This document shows positions 1-11,948 of a stretch of 64,000 nt of DNA, one piece after another. The first letter of the stretch is position 1. Every line of letters begins with the position of its first letter. Under the pieces are notes generated by a model. That model was not told the origin of the DNA. It did not search any database and was given only the letters and a program-made list of their open reading frames with translations. The position numbers and the translations under genes were made by a program. Origin of the DNA: Bretschneidera sinensis (lineage: Eukaryota; Streptophyta; Magnoliopsida; Brassicales; Akaniaceae); contig CM043703.1 of the NCBI GenBank assembly GCA_023935145.1, positions 23,006,727-23,070,726 on the forward strand, in the 5' to 3' direction.

Positions 1-1447
1 TGTCCACCCTTTTTTCACTGGTTGATTAAGTGCATTGAAGTGGACCACAATTTTCTCCCCACATTCCAAGGACCACACTTGTGATGTTCACATGACACAT
101 GTTTGCTTTCTTACCCTCCCTTGAGAATTTGTACATTGAAAACATAAATTTTATAAGTAGAATAACACCGTGATATCAAAGTAGCTTTAAAGAGAATGTC
201 TTATAATACAAAAATTACCAATTATCTCGTATTCTTCATTATCATTGTTTTGACTTTTTGCTCTTGTTGACATGGGCTCAGAATCACTTTGAGATTCAAG
301 ATCATCTTCAAGTTGATACTTATGCTCAGGTTCAACATCTTCTTGATGTTGTGAAGACCCAGTTGGAGATTGGTTTAACATAGTAGTTCTGATTGAGGGA
401 GATATAGACCTAAGCATAATGAAATATGTATATATAAAAATATAAACATGCTTATATCTTTCAAAAAAGAGATAACAAAATTAGTCACCATATTCATTCA
501 ACTTTATCAACAACCATGATAAAAATTAAGAGAGCAAAAGATTAATATATCTCTTTCAAGAAATTATAAAGAAAAAACATATGATATTGAAAAAAGAAGA
601 AAAAACACTAGATGATGTGAGATGCAATGAGTTGCCTTAACCAAAGTTTTATTAAATTATACTTATACACTACACGTGGCTTTTTTGGATCACTATAATG
701 TGCAGTAGCCCCTATGCAGGGGCTGCTGCACCAGCCCTTCTGTAGGGGCAGGTGTAGCAATGATAGTTTGGGTGAGAAGGGTTGGCTAAGCAATGATAAC
801 ACTTGGCATGTTGCTTTGTGGAACAATATCAACCACAATAATCCGTGAAACCATGGCAGCATTATTACTACTACTGCTACTGTTGTTGATCGAACCCCTA
901 AAACTCATCAAAATGGAAATTAAAAATAACCCCTTTTGTCTCTCTATATATGATAAATATATCAAGAACTTTTTATGCAAAAAGCGCACAGCTATCTCGT
1001 AGTGAAGTTTGAGTAAATCATATTTTCGTTTAGTAGTTTATCCTTTTATGTTTTAACACTTCTTGACTATGTATCTACGGTTGTTGGACACAGCCTCCTA
1101 AGAAGCAAAGACTACCTTTAAGTGTAGCACAAGTAATGATTAAGAAACAAAAGGAAATAGAAGAAAATTGTGATGATGTGAAATGTGCAGGGTTAAGTGC
1201 AGCAGTCCCTGCACAAGGATGGACTTGTACCACAAGATTGTCATAACAAGAATGCTATAGAAAAAACATTTAGCAACTATTGTGACAACTACCATGGATT
1301 AGATCTTTTCTTCGAAATAATGTTCTACATCATTTCATCCTAGAATTGAACCAAACAAAAAAGATACATTAATACATTAAAGATTGGTATCTTCATCAAT
1401 GTCCATCCTAACCTAATTTGAGATACAATCTAATTGATCGTATACCA
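1..1447. other. Unassigned left edge, probably 3' part of the CACTA element
   Basis: No gene is recognised here. A 76-codon minus-strand ORF at 187-417 is rich in Glu, Asp, Ser and Gln and matches nothing I know. It could be the tail of a second CACTA-encoded protein or chance. The rest is AT-rich with a GC-rich hairpin near 702-729. Because the decayed transposase to the right reads leftward, this stretch is plausibly the downstream part of that element, but I found no CACTA terminal repeat to prove it. Confidence 0.4.
702..729. repeat. Short GC-rich inverted repeat
   Basis: Two 12-bp arms (702-713 and 718-729) pair with one mismatch around a 4-nt loop. It is the only GC-rich island in the first 1.4 kb. 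Related words (cagtccctgca) recur near 1,200. Function unknown; sub-terminal repeats of CACTA elements can look like this. Confidence 0.5.
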
Positions 1448-1810
1448 CTACATTAGAAGACATACATTGATTGTAAGTGTCATCATCCTCTTCTTGCGTT
1501 TTTCCCCCATATCATATAGGTTCGTTGGCTTTGTAATCACAACAAGATACCATTCCTTTCTTGTTCGGTCTTGCACATAAAATACTTGTTTCGCTTGAGA
1601 TAATATAACGAATGGGCCATCCTTCAATAACTGACCAGTATATATGAACCTCGAGAAGTTCACGAGAATAAACTCACTTACATCTTTCTTCAAACCCTTG
1701 GGTGAATTAATATCCACCCAATCAAAATGAAACAACACAATCTTAAATGCCCCATAGTATTCTAACTCGATGATATCTTTGAGTACACCATAGTACGTTT
1801 GATCCTCCAT
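1448..1810 (-). pseudogene. CACTA (En/Spm) transposase C-terminal region, DUF4216-like
   Basis: A 120-codon open stretch with the character of the DUF4216 domain found downstream of Transposase_21 in plant CACTA transposons. The diagnostic run is YYGVLKDIIELEYYGAFKIV followed by FHFDWVD, and later LLKDGPFVILSQAKQVFYVQD. The nuclear transposase excises and re-integrates the element; the role of this tail is not known. It is separated by stops and frameshifts from the other transposase pieces at 2,214-4,560, all on the same strand and in family order, so the gene is dead. The reading to the family is by remembered consensus. Confidence 0.85.
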
Positions 1811-2213
1811 TTCAACTATAACTCATGAATTTTGAGATTGTCTAAATTTCTCACGATCCTTTGTGCAAAATTTAAAGCCATTGATGTTGAATCCATTAAA
1901 TTTCCTAACAACATTATTCAGACCTCGAGCAAAGGCAATTATTTCATCTGAATAATTGTTATCCACCATCCATGGCACCTAACCATATTCAAACAATTAA
2001 TATGATACACCAACTGTTAATGTTTTATTGAACACACTTATACCATTCAAAGACAATTGATATTATGCCTAACTAGTCTCATAATCCATGAGGGAAATTT
2101 CTTAACCAGCCACATATGTTCAAGACTTTGTATTGGTCGATTAGAACGGTTGGTTAATCTTTGAGCAGCCAAAAATTTGCTGCAAAAAATCGATATTATC
2201 AAACTGTTAGCCC

Positions 2214-2486
2214 TCACAGGGATAAAAAAAGATAACTACTAAATTTAACCACATGACTAATGTCTTTTATTGATACTAACCCACAAAAGTGAGAAAGTTT
2301 ATCATTATGGAAAAACACATAACGATGTGCTTGAGGTAATGACATGTCATCAAGCTTAACACTTACAATGTTTCCCATAATTCGTCCATCAGAGGAAAAT
2401 ATGTACTCATCCGGATAATTTACATTATCATTGTTCCTTTGGGGGCGGTTGAATTTTGTCTTACACCTTTGAAGTATTGTGAGCAA
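2214..2486 (-). pseudogene. CACTA transposase, linker between DUF4218 and DUF4216 regions
   Basis: A 90-codon open stretch containing LPQAHRYVFFHNDKLSHF, which resembles the segment that precedes the DUF4216 region in CACTA proteins (family form: HRAHRYVLFN). It lies between the DUF4218-like piece at 2,875-3,270 and the C-terminal piece at 1,448-1,810, as expected for one gene read leftward. Stops separate it from both neighbours. No independent function is implied. Confidence 0.65.
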
Positions 2487-2874
2487 TATGTTAGAAACTA
2501 TTCTCCATTGTACTCTTCAGCAATTGACCCCTCGGGTCAACTTCTATTACGTAAATAAGATTTCAAGTGCATTAAATACCTTGCAAAGCCAAAAAAATTA
2601 AAAGATAAATTTGGTAGCCATTAAAATACAAATTAAGTATTTGCAAATGCTATTTGAACATCTAACCTCTCAACATGATACATCTACCTATAGTGTACGG
2701 AACCACCAAGTCTAGCCTCTGAGGACAAGTGAATGATTAGATGAACCATAATAGTAAAGAAACCATGGAAAATATTTTCTCCAAATGGCAAAGTGTCAAT
2801 GCAATACACGACTCCAATATGTCAAGCTCCTGAGGATCAAGGGTTTTAGAGCATAAAGCTTTGAAAAATGATGA

Positions 2875-3270
2875 TTACTCATAAACAACTGCTACAACAT
2901 GTCTAGGAAAAGATGCTCTCAAGGCAATAGGAAGGATTTCTTGCATCAATATGTGACCGTCATGACTCTTTAAGTTTGACAGCTTACACTCCTTTAGGTT
3001 GACACATCTTGAGATGTTTGATGCATACCCATCAAGAACTTCGAGATTTGCCAAAACTGTCAAGAAATTGTCCTTCTCTTTTGTAGACATAGTGTAGCAT
3101 GCTGAAGGCGAGTGATCTTTTCCATTATAAAGAACAACTAAATGAAGGTCTTTTCTAATACCAATTTCTTCGAGATCACGGAGTGCATTTTTATTATCTT
3201 TAGTCTTACCTTCAATATTCAATATTGTTCCAATCAAATTATCACATGCATTCTTCTCTATATGCATCAC
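2875..3270 (-). pseudogene. CACTA transposase, DUF4218-like domain
   Basis: A 131-codon open stretch starting MMHIEKNACDNLIGTILNIE and including GKTKDNKNA, then SNISRCVNLKECKLSNLKSH, DGHILMQEILPIALRA. These are the hallmark motifs of the DUF4218 region that follows Transposase_21 in plant CACTA elements. A further piece at 3,335-3,529 joins it to the transposase core but contains a 22-bp tandem duplication and is off frame. Part of one broken minus-strand gene. Confidence 0.88.
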
Positions 3271-3472
3271 ATCTAGATTATGACGAAGAAGATTGTTTTT
3301 CCAATAAGGTAACTAAAAAAATACTTCTTTTTTTTCACAAAGTTTGTACATCTCCCTTATCCATTGGAAGATCCACCTTATTAACATTTTCTAGGAAATC
3401 ATCTACACCCTCAAAAAGATTATCAACTTCATCCACTAGTACTTGCCCCGTAAAGGTACCAGCATCCTCTCT

Positions 3473-3516
3473 TGCCCTCTTCTTAAAAGGTATTTGCCCT
3501 CTTCTTAAAAGGTATT
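3473..3516. repeat. Perfect 22-bp tandem duplication inside the CACTA pseudogene
   Basis: The unit tgccctcttcttaaaaggta (first 20 of 22 bases) occurs twice head to tail at 3,473-3,494 and 3,495-3,516 with no mismatch. A 22-bp gain shifts the frame, so it is one of the lesions of the transposase gene, or follows from its decay. The perfect identity implies it is recent relative to the rest of the pseudogene. Confidence 0.9.
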
Positions 3517-3697
3517 GAGCTTTTACCATAGATGTAGTTTCAACCCTCTAGTTGACTTAAAACATCGTGTCCAGACAGTGGAACAAGAGCAGATCCCAAC
3601 TCTATGGTTCCATCAAACTGATCCTTTTGAAATCGAAATTAATGGTTTTCTTCTAACCATCAACAATGACTCATATAGCAAAACTTTCCCCCATACT

Positions 3698-4567
3698 TTA
3701 ACTATATAGAATGCGTAGAGTCCCCACAACATGGACAAGCAACACGCCACGCCCCTTGGTGCTCCAACCAAATAAGTTTGCATATGCAGGAAAATCATTA
3801 ATGGTACAAAAAAGAGAAGCATGCAACTTAAAGCTTTGATTGCTAGATGCATCAAATGCATCAACACCATCCCATAATTGTTTTAACTCTTCCATTAAAG
3901 GCTACAAAAAGATTTCAATATCATTACCGGGGCCTTTTTCACCAGGAATCACCATTGAAAGGATGAATGAGGTCTGCTTCATGCAAAGCCATGGTGGCAA
4001 GTTGTATGGGACAAAAAGAATGGAACATGTGCTATAATTAAAACTCATTATTCAAAAGGGATTGAACACGTCACTAGCTAGGGCAAGCCTAACACTACGA
4101 GAATCAGCTGCAAAATCGGCATACAAGTATCAAATTCTTTCCAAGCTAATCCAACCATCGGGTGTCTTAAAATTTCATCATTTGTCTGCTCTTTATCATG
4201 CCATCTCATCAAGGATGTTATTTTAGATGACATATATATCCTTTTTAATCTCGATATTAGAGGAAAATAACACACTACTTTAGCTGGTTTTTTCTTTTTA
4301 GACGAAACATCCATCTCATTCAACAAATCCTCCTTATCAGCATTGCTTTTAACCCACCATAGCACACCACACACATGACAAAATTTATCATTCACACGCT
4401 CACCCCAATACAATGAGCAGTCATTAGGAAAAACATGAATCTTCTCATAGTCAAGACCTAATCCTTTGATAATTTTCATGGCTTCATAATAATTTGATGG
4501 CATTGGAGCACACATCGAAAATGCCATGTTGATAAACTCGAGAAACATAGTAAGAGATTTACCAGAT
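3698..4567 (-). pseudogene. CACTA transposase core (Transposase_21 / TNP2)
   Basis: Reading the minus strand from 4,560, the N-terminal half (4,548-4,078) contains YYEAMKIIKGLGLDYEKIHV, PNDCSLYWGE, AKVVCYFPLISRLKRIYMSS, MRWH and HPMVGLAWKEFDT, the classic Transposase_21 order. A frameshift near 4,130 moves the remainder (FNPF, YNLPPWLCMKQ-like, PGEKGPGNDIEIFLQPLMEE) to another frame, ending with LKQLWDGVDAFDASSNQSF, TINDFPAYANLFGWSTKG at 3,895-3,698. The DDE-type enzyme acts in the nucleus on CACTA ends. The gene is cut at its N-terminal side by the gypsy LTR starting at 4,568. Non-functional. Confidence 0.92.
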
Positions 4568-5550
4568 GTTATGCGAAAATCTACTTAAATTATTAAGCAA
4601 ATAATCGAAGTTGTTTTACTTGCAAGTGCACAAGGTCAACAATAGCATAGTGTGCAAATGCGAGATCATCTCTACAGGGATTTGTGAATTTTGTTTTAGA
4701 ATCAGTTTCACAATGTAAAATGATAGAAATAAATATTGAGTTTAGATCGATAATGATAAAAACATAGGGCTTTGATATCCACCACTAATCATACTTTCTC
4801 AATAAGTAATGTGCCAATGCTCTAGCCCTGCTATGAATACCTAATGGTTGTCAACCTAAGGGCTTAGTCTACTCCTTAAGTTATTGATCTCCCTAAGCAG
4901 CGAGTTAGGCATGGTGTATACTCTAACTCTTTTCTCTCTTAAGGGATCCAGCATGGTGTATACTGAGTTCTTCCTTAAGAGAGAATAAGGTTTGTGGAAA
5001 TTGACAACCACACGAGACCTAGGGCATGTTGTATACTCTCGGTTTCCCATGTTGATTAACCCAAGAACCCGGTGTGGATTTCTTTTGTTACTATTGTCAA
5101 ACCCAGGACTCGATCATCCAAATTGATCTAACTAACTAATCCATACCACATGCATACGTTGATTAGACAAACACATATGAGGAATTCAATAAAACAGGCA
5201 TTAATAAATTAAAGCTTCATAACATGGCTATTTGCAAAGGCAACAATACTCATATATGGAAAAGCATAATTAGGGCTTCAATCGATCCTTATTAAGAATT
5301 TAGTTACACATGCTGATTATGTTAAACATCATCATAACATAAACTAAGTAGAAAAGAATAAACCTGAAAAATACTGTGGAGAAGAGTCGTCAATTCCTCT
5401 CCAAGGCTTACAATTGAAAAGAAGATTAAAAGATCATGTTCTCTGTGTTTTACAGACCTATTTATAAGGTTCTAAAGACACATCGAAACCCTAATTTCCA
5501 AAACAAGACCCAAATCAATCTTTCCAAAACTGGCTCTAAGCACTTATCAC
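4568..5550 (-). mobile_element. 3' LTR of an Athila-like Ty3/gypsy element
   Basis: This 0.98 kb segment is homologous over most of its length to the solo LTR at 16,490-17,848 (both begin gttRtgcgaaaat and contain acttgcaagtgcacaaggtc). It ends on the right with cttatcaca directly followed by cccccaaactt, which on the minus strand is the polypurine tract aagtttggggg. So the LTR reads leftward and is the 3' LTR of the element to its right. It lacks the CG-rich middle present in the solo copy. It contains three to four copies of the word gcatggtgtatactc. It interrupts the CACTA transposase; the 5 bases to its left (cagat) would be the target duplication but the other end is lost. Confidence 0.85.
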
Positions 5551-7303
5551 ACCCCCAAACTTACATATTGCTAGTCCCTTAGCAATACAGAATGAAAAAC
5601 TAACTGAAAAACAAAATCAAAGATAAATTCATCATTCATGATATCTAAAAATTTGGGTTGCACACAAAACCATGATATTTGTTCATGAGTAAGCTTAAAA
5701 TATAAACACATCTTCACAATGAATAAGGGTTTTAAATTTTAATCACTTACACAAGGTTGGTTTAAGGCATCACAAGTCTGACTTAGTGTGTGGTGAATTA
5801 GCACATAAAAGATGATTCCAAATAAACTCCAATGTATAGTGTTTCGGTGTCTCAATATTCATCGAATTTCCTATCAGAATGAACAATAATGGCATAGTTT
5901 TATTTCTTTCTTTTTCTTTTATTATGAGATTTTTATCATGTTGAGTTCCATTAAGCTTTCTAATTGACCCATATAGCGAGTGTTTAGCTAATGACTCCCA
6001 AACCAGATAGTTTTAGGGCATTAAGTGTAAAGACACCCCTAAGGACTTACTAACTCGAGTCAAAAAGGCTATGGAACTAACTAGTCTTAATGCTACCAAG
6101 TAAAAATCTCCACCTTTTGACGTGAACACTCACTGCTTACTGAGGCAAGATGTCCAGTTACTTAGTGAAAACTTTATTTAATGATCATTATATGCATAAT
6201 TCCCACCTTTTGATGTGAATATTCACTACTTGCTGAGGCAAGAGGTCCAGTTACTCAGTGGAAAGTTTATTTAATGATCATTAAGAGCATTTTATTTTCT
6301 TCTTTTGCATAATAAACATTTTTCTTTATTTTTCTATGCTACAGTGTTATTCTAACAAGTTATCCGATTACAGTTAGGTCATGGAAACATATACATAAAA
6401 ATTAGATGTCATACACCACACAATTGTGTGCTAATATGCTCATGTCAGATTTAGATCAAACTTGTGAATTCTTAATTGCCTTGCGGTAGGTAATTAAACT
6501 TTTAAAACTCTTGTTACTAGACTATATGTTATAGATTTTAAGCTTACTGATGAAGTTTTATCATAATATTTGTTTTAAATTAACCAAAAATTTTAAAACA
6601 AAATGATCATGCATTTATCTTTTCAATAATACTATAAAAAAAAACTGGGACAGAGTGTGTGAATGTGTCTCCCATACCCCCAAACTTAATGTACACATTG
6701 TCCCCAATATGTGAGTGACATGGAAAGATTTGACCTAGGAGATGGAGAACTAGATGGCTGGCATGGCTCGTGCCACACCTTCAAACTTGAACTTGATGCA
6801 CTCACTACGTCCTTGAAAAGGAAAAACAAACATAATACTGGAAAACAAGAGATACTAATAATAAACAGTTATAAAAGTAAATACGAACAATAAATATGAA
6901 AAAATATAAAAAATAAAAGGATATGATGTGGAGTGCCTCCCATGAGCGCTAAGTTTTATGTCTTTAGCCAGACGGGGTACTGCTCTCACTGTTGGTCTCC
7001 AAGTGGTGCAGTTGATGAGGTACCAGGTGCGGGAGGTAGTCGATCGAGGATGGCTTGGAACATCGCCTCCTATCTTGCAAAGCGTGCCTCTAAGCCATTG
7101 ATGCGCTGATGTACTAATAGTGTCACCTCCCTATCCTCTCGGCGAATGTCAGAGAGCTCACATCGAAAGGTGGACAGCTCCTCGAGAAGGTGTTGGTACT
7201 TGGTGGATCCCATGTCTGGCTGGTCCTCCTCCCAAGTACAGCTCTCTATGGGGTGCTCAGTGTCCATGGGATCATCCTCCACTCACTTATCAGCAGGCGC
7301 ATG
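5551..7303 (-). mobile_element. 3' non-coding region of the Athila-like element
   Basis: Two polypurine-like motifs read on the minus strand: aagtttgggggt at 5,551-5,562 next to the LTR, and a second at about 6,676-6,705 (gacaatgtgtacattaagtt followed by tggggg), the arrangement familiar downstream of pol in Athila/Tat elements. A short open stretch at 7,070-7,282 (ends LLVHQRINGLEARFAR) continues past a stop with EAMFQAILDRLPPAPG; I do not recognise it beyond the tail position. The rest is AT-rich non-coding DNA. Copia element A begins at 7,304 and separates this region from the element's pol at 12,125. Confidence 0.7.
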
Positions 7304-8273
7304 TGTTGGAAATCACCTTAACAAGATGCCCAGGTGGTGATCATCCAAACACCAAAGTCTTGAATGACTTGTAGAAAGAAAAACAGCAATCGAACACAAG
7401 AACAAAAAATCAAAGAAAGAAAAAAAGACAAGCAATTGTTATCGAGGTTCGGAAATGTGCCTACGTCCCCGTGAGTTCCTCCGAACTCTCTGCACTATCT
7501 CAATGGTTCTTACAAAGTTACAGCAATCCTCTTCAAGAATCCAAGTTCTTGAAGAAATAAGAAGAGAACTAGAAAGTGATAGTCCTATTACAAAGTTTTC
7601 TATCAATTCTATACTATCATCTCTTCTTTACAACCATCCTAAGAAAGAGTCCCTCTTGTGTTTGTCACTCTACACAATTCTCTCTAAGTGTTTATAATGA
7701 TCTCACAATGTCACAAATCTCTCTTGTATGTGTGTTGTATATCTTGTTGTAGTGTTGTGAAAATGAGGCTTGAGAACCCCTTTTATAGCCTTTCACTTCT
7801 TGGACATTATTGTAAATCAATCTCCACCCTATGATCATGATCCTCACTTAATCATGGCCTTTTATCATTCTCCAAGTGGTGCTGTGCGTTTTGGACTTGC
7901 GCACACACTTTTGGAGAGCCTTGAAGCCTACTGCCCAAGTGTGCAGCAGTGTGCCTGGGTGGTGCAGCGCTGGGCATGGGCGGTGTGGTGCTGGGGCTGT
8001 CCCTAATGGAGTGCATGCTGTAAGGCACGGCGCTGGGCATGCGCGGCGCGCCCAGACCTGATGCTGCTGCCTTCTGCTGCAGTGCGCACATGCTTCTGCT
8101 GCTGTGCAGAAGTGCGCACACTAGTGCGCATGGTCTTCCCATGCTCCAAATTGAAGCACACACATGTGTGCAGCCTTCTAACTTGCTGAAATTTGATACT
8201 CCACATTTGGTTTGGACTTTAACCATCCTTAGATCATGTTTGGACATGTTTGAACTTTAGACAAATAACAACA
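7304..8273 (-). mobile_element. 3' LTR of copia A
   Basis: Begins tgttggaaatcacc and ends aaataacaaca, so on the minus strand it reads TGTTGTTATTT...CCAACA (canonical TG...CA). The adjoining minus-strand polypurine tract is 8,274-8,287. A TATA motif on the minus strand (ctataaaa at 7,781-7,788) marks a likely promoter. The interval about 7,870-8,190 is GC-rich with repeated gtgcgcac and ctgctg words and has no counterpart in the LTR of sister element B. ORFs in this interval on both strands are compositional and not genes. Confidence 0.9.
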
Positions 8274-8356
8274 ATCTCTACCTTTGTCTAAGTGTTCAAA
8301 AAACCTGAACCATTGTGCAGAAAACTTCAGGATCCAAACTCATCTTGAGTTACCAA

Positions 8357-9211
8357 TTAACCAACTCCAATCCTAAGTAATTCAAGGCAGTGATTGAACT
8401 TACTTAGAGGTAGAACCTTGGTGCCTAAATCTGCAAGACTTTTCTCCGTGGTCTTCTTGTTAATATGAATGCATCCTTTCGTACCATTTTCCAGAATGTA
8501 ATGATACCGAACATCCATATACTTCATCCCCTCATGGAACACCTGATTCCTCCATAAGTACCCCACACTTTGGTTATCCGAAGATACCACCACCTGCTCT
8601 TTTAGGACCTCCCACTCGTCCAACAACCTTTTGTACCCTATAGCCTCCTTTATGGCTTCCGTAGCCGCTATGCATTCTGCCCCAGTTGTTATGAGTACTA
8701 CCACTGGCTGCCACTGAGCCTTCAAACACCTCAGCAACCTCTTCATCCCAAGCCAATACTCTGTTCTGGGATTACTCACACATTTGCTGAAAACACCAAT
8801 TGCCCGAGAAACACTAAACCTGTTTCTTTCCTTTTCCCGGATGATTCTCATCCCAAGGATCTTTTGTGTGAGGCTGAGATCTTTCCTCTCGAAATCCTCA
8901 CTGAGTTGAGATGTAAACCTTTCCATCCTCTTCCTACTGTTCCAACCCAACAGCCCATCAATGACATAGGTGAGGATACTCACCATCTTCTCCACCTTGT
9001 GTCCAGGTGAGAAAGTTTATGTGAAACTTATGTTTTCTCTTCTTGTGAACCCATTCGCCACCAGCCTAGCCTTGTTCTGGACTTCATCTCTTGGAGGGTA
9101 CCCTTCTTTGATCATGTAAGTGCACTTACATTCCATAACTTTCTTATTTCCTAGAATTTTTACTAATTCCCAGAAGTTGTTCTTCCTCAAAGAATCCATT
9201 TCTTCCTCCAT
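8357..9211 (-). pseudogene. Copia A reverse transcriptase / RNase H, internally deleted
   Basis: Open pieces at 9,211-9,017 (MEEEMDSLRKNNFWELV...KARLVANGF, the N-terminal RT) and 8,995-8,357. Between FSPGHKVE and the YVDD-equivalent (here YVIDGLL, an aspartate replaced) about 130 residues of the RT palm are missing. A second deletion joins FSVSR to AIGVFSKCVSN, and a third removes most of RNase H before TTGAECIAATEA. The C-terminal part KTTEKSLADLGTKVLPLSKF is typical of copia RNase H ends. The enzyme cannot be active. Sister element B has the first and third deletions at the same places. Confidence 0.9.
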
Positions 9212-9421
9212 AGCCAGCTGCTACTTTGACGAATCCTTACACTCCATGGTATCCATGTAAGTTTCTGGTTCAGCCATCCCTCTTTCTATCCAAGGAGTTG
9301 CTGCATCTGCAACATTTGCAAACCCATGTCTCAAGGGTGGTCTAACCACTCTCCTTCCCCGGTCTCTTGTGAGCTAGTAGTTATTTACTGCATCAACCTC
9401 TTCTTGAGTTTCTTGAGCTTC

Positions 9422-10738
9422 TTAGCCTTTATCCAAGGGCTCTACTTGCTCCGAACCCTCTTGCCTCCTATGCTCTACCAGAACCGAGTTCTCCTTGATG
9501 CGATGCTCCACAACTTCCGGTTTGGTTTGCTCACTAGCCCCTGCAGGGTTAGTTTTCTCCAAGTAGGGAAATAACAATTCATTAAAAATAACATCCCTAC
9601 GTATAATTAGTTTCATGCCCTTCTTTTCTAAGGACCACAACCTATATCCCTTAACCCCATCACCATATCCTAGAAATACACATTTTCTAGACTTAGGACC
9701 AAGTTTATCCTCCTTTTTATGTGTATATGCTGCACACCCAAAAGTCTTAAGGTTGTTTAATTCAGGGGGTTTTCCACTCCACATTTCCATGGGAGTCTTG
9801 AGCTCTATTGCTCTAGAGGGTGATCTATTCACCAAGTATGCAGCTGTTGCTATAGTTTCTCCTCAAAAATATTTTGGTAACCCGGATCCTATTAGTATGC
9901 ACCTAACTTTTTCCATAAGGGTTCGATTCATTTTTTCAGCAACTCCATTTTGCTGGGGTGTTTTTACAACCGTCCTATATCTTAGAATGCCATTTAATTC
10001 ACAGAATTTATCAAAATCCTTGTTGCAAAATTCTAAGCCATTATCGGTTCGTAAAGCTTTAACTACCCTACCAATTTGGGTTTCCAACAATTTCTTCCAC
10101 ACAACAAATTTATTCAAGGCATCAGATTTATTCCTAAGCAAATAAACTCACACTCTTCTTGAACAATCATCAATCAAACACAAAAAGTAAAAGTTACCTC
10201 CCTGTGTTGGTGTTCTTGCTGGTCCCCAAAGGTCCGAATGAATGTAATCAAGGATCCTCTTAGACTTGTGTACTCTGGTGTTGAAGCTGACCCGGTGTTG
10301 CTTCCCAAGAACACAGCTCTCACAGAAATCCAGTTTTTCTACTTTTTCACCACCAAGTAGACCTTCCTTGCTAAGTACTTACAGGCCCTTTTCGCTCATG
10401 TGTCCTAAGCAAGTGTGCCAAAGGGCTGCCTTATCCAGCTTAGCCATCAAGCTTGTTGCTTGATCATTAGTTTCTGTTTCTCCGATCATCTCATAGAGTC
10501 CATCGTTTCTTGCTGCCTTGATCACTACCAAAGATCCCTTGGCCACCTTGATCTTTCCTCCCTATAATTTGCATGTGTACCCCATGGAATCCAGCTGCCC
10601 CAATGAGATCAAATTTTTCTTCAAATCTGGAAGATATCTTACATTTCGCAGCAGCGTTGTGACTCTATCAAACATCCTCAATTAGATGTCTCCAATCCCT
10701 CTCACTTGGCAAGAATTGTCATTCCCCAAGAAGACTCT
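9422..10738 (-). pseudogene. Copia A protease-to-integrase region
   Basis: On the minus strand, after the protease-end and pre-integrase segment (NLISLGQLDSMGY near 10,600), the integrase zinc region and core follow. Open pieces at 10,141-9,863 and 9,835-9,422 include LRTDNGLEFCNKDFDKFCEL, TPQQNGVAEKMNRTLMEKVR and KTFGCAAYTHKKEDKLGPKS, RKCVFLGYGDGVKGYRLWSL. These are the second Asp and the catalytic Glu regions of the copia integrase and its GKGY-type tail. Stops at about 9,860 and 10,145 break the frame. The enzyme would join copia cDNA to chromosomal DNA; here it is decayed. Confidence 0.9.
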
Positions 10739-11728
10739 TCACTCATTGATCTCCTTGAAATTCTTGAACCATTCTTTGTGAGGGCACATATGGTAGGTGC
10801 ACCCGGAATCAAGAATCCATTTTTCGCTGCCTTGCCTCCTGCTCACATTTGAGCACACAACAAGCACATCATCTTGTTGTTCTCCTTTGGCAACCGAAGC
10901 CTCTCCATTGTTGGTATGACTTCTCCTCTCATCCCACATCCTCTTCTTGCAATCTTTCCTGAAATGGCCCTCCTTATTGCAGTAGAAACATCTCCTTCCT
11001 CCTCCATTTCTTGTCTTGGAGTGAGATCTCCCATAGCTCTGCCCTCTACCTCTTGATTTCTCCTGGTAGCTGCCATGAGTGCTTCTGCTATTCCGAGCTG
11101 CTGGCCTTCCTCTTACGAACAGCCCATCACCACTTGATGTCTCATTCATCTTGGTTTTGAAATCATGTGCCCTTATGGTATTGATCACAATCTCCTTTGT
11201 CAAACTATCTCTCCCATATTCAATTGCATTAATCAAATTGTCAAAGTAATCAGGAAGTGAATTTAACAAAATAATAGCAAATTGTTCATCCAGAAAAGAA
11301 ATGCTACAGCTATTCAAATCTTGAACTAGCTTATTAAAGACATCAAGATTATCTTGCAACTCTTTATTAGGGTCCATTTTAAAAGCAAAGATTCTTTTAA
11401 GAAGATAGATTTTGTTAGGAAGAGTTTTGGTAAGAAACAACTCATCTAGTTTCTTCCATATGACAGTCGGATCCTCCGAGTCACCGCACTCCCTTGTGAC
11501 ACTATCCGACATGTGCAAGAAAATTGTGCTGTAGGCCATCTTCTTCATCTCGGTCTGCTGGTCCTCCGTGACACTTGCTGAAAAAGCATCATCTTCTCCA
11601 ATAGCCAAGTCCACTTTCTGCTGCATGAGAACCGCCTTGATCTTCCACTTCCATAGGACAAATTCCCCCTTTCCATCAAACTTCTCCACACAGAAATTTG
11701 AAGCCATCTTTTGCGGACAAGATCCCAT
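10739..11728 (-). pseudogene. Copia A gag, nearly intact ORF, with start of protease
   Basis: A 329-codon open frame from ATG at 11,728. It starts MGSCPQKMASNFCVEKFDGK and contains the gag core (LWKWKIKAVLMQQK, MDPNKELQDNLDVFNKLV, LNSLPDYFDNLINAIEYGRD), an Arg/Gly/Ser-rich basic stretch, one CCHC zinc knuckle CFYCNKEGHFRKDC, and near the end WILDSGCTYHMCPH, the DSG protease motif. Gag packages the RNA in cytoplasmic particles. The frame stops just after the protease motif at 10,739. This is the least damaged gene of the element and was chosen to start at the first ATG downstream of the primer site. Confidence 0.88.
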
Positions 11729-11935
11729 ATTTGTGCACTAACCACAACTGCTTTCTTCAACTTCAAGAACACAAATTGAAGATGGATCTTTAACACCGTT
11801 CTTTAATCAACCTTCAAGAACACGACCAGATCTTGATCTTTACACCGTTCTTGAATCACCCAAGAAGTTTGATCTTTGATTCTTAGAGTCTTGGCTCCGT
11901 ACCTTCTACTTCTTGCTCTGATAACCAGCTGCTTA

Positions 11936-11947
11936 GCTCTGATACCA
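11936..11947 (-). other. Primer-binding site of copia A
   Basis: The minus strand reads tggtatcagagc, the standard complement of the initiator-Met tRNA 3' end. It lies one base inside the LTR at 11,949. It fixes the element's orientation. Confidence 0.92.
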
Positions 11948-11948
11948 C

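Noticed and set aside
4091..4110. cactacgagaatcagctg as a CACTA terminal inverted repeat
   Set aside because: It lies inside the Transposase_21 coding region and is explained by the conserved residues around DSRSVRL on the minus strand; no subterminal repeats or partner end.
7770..8260. Several overlapping ORFs on both strands
   Set aside because: They fall in the GC-rich core of the copia A LTR, where stops are rare by composition; no motif and no counterpart in LTR B.
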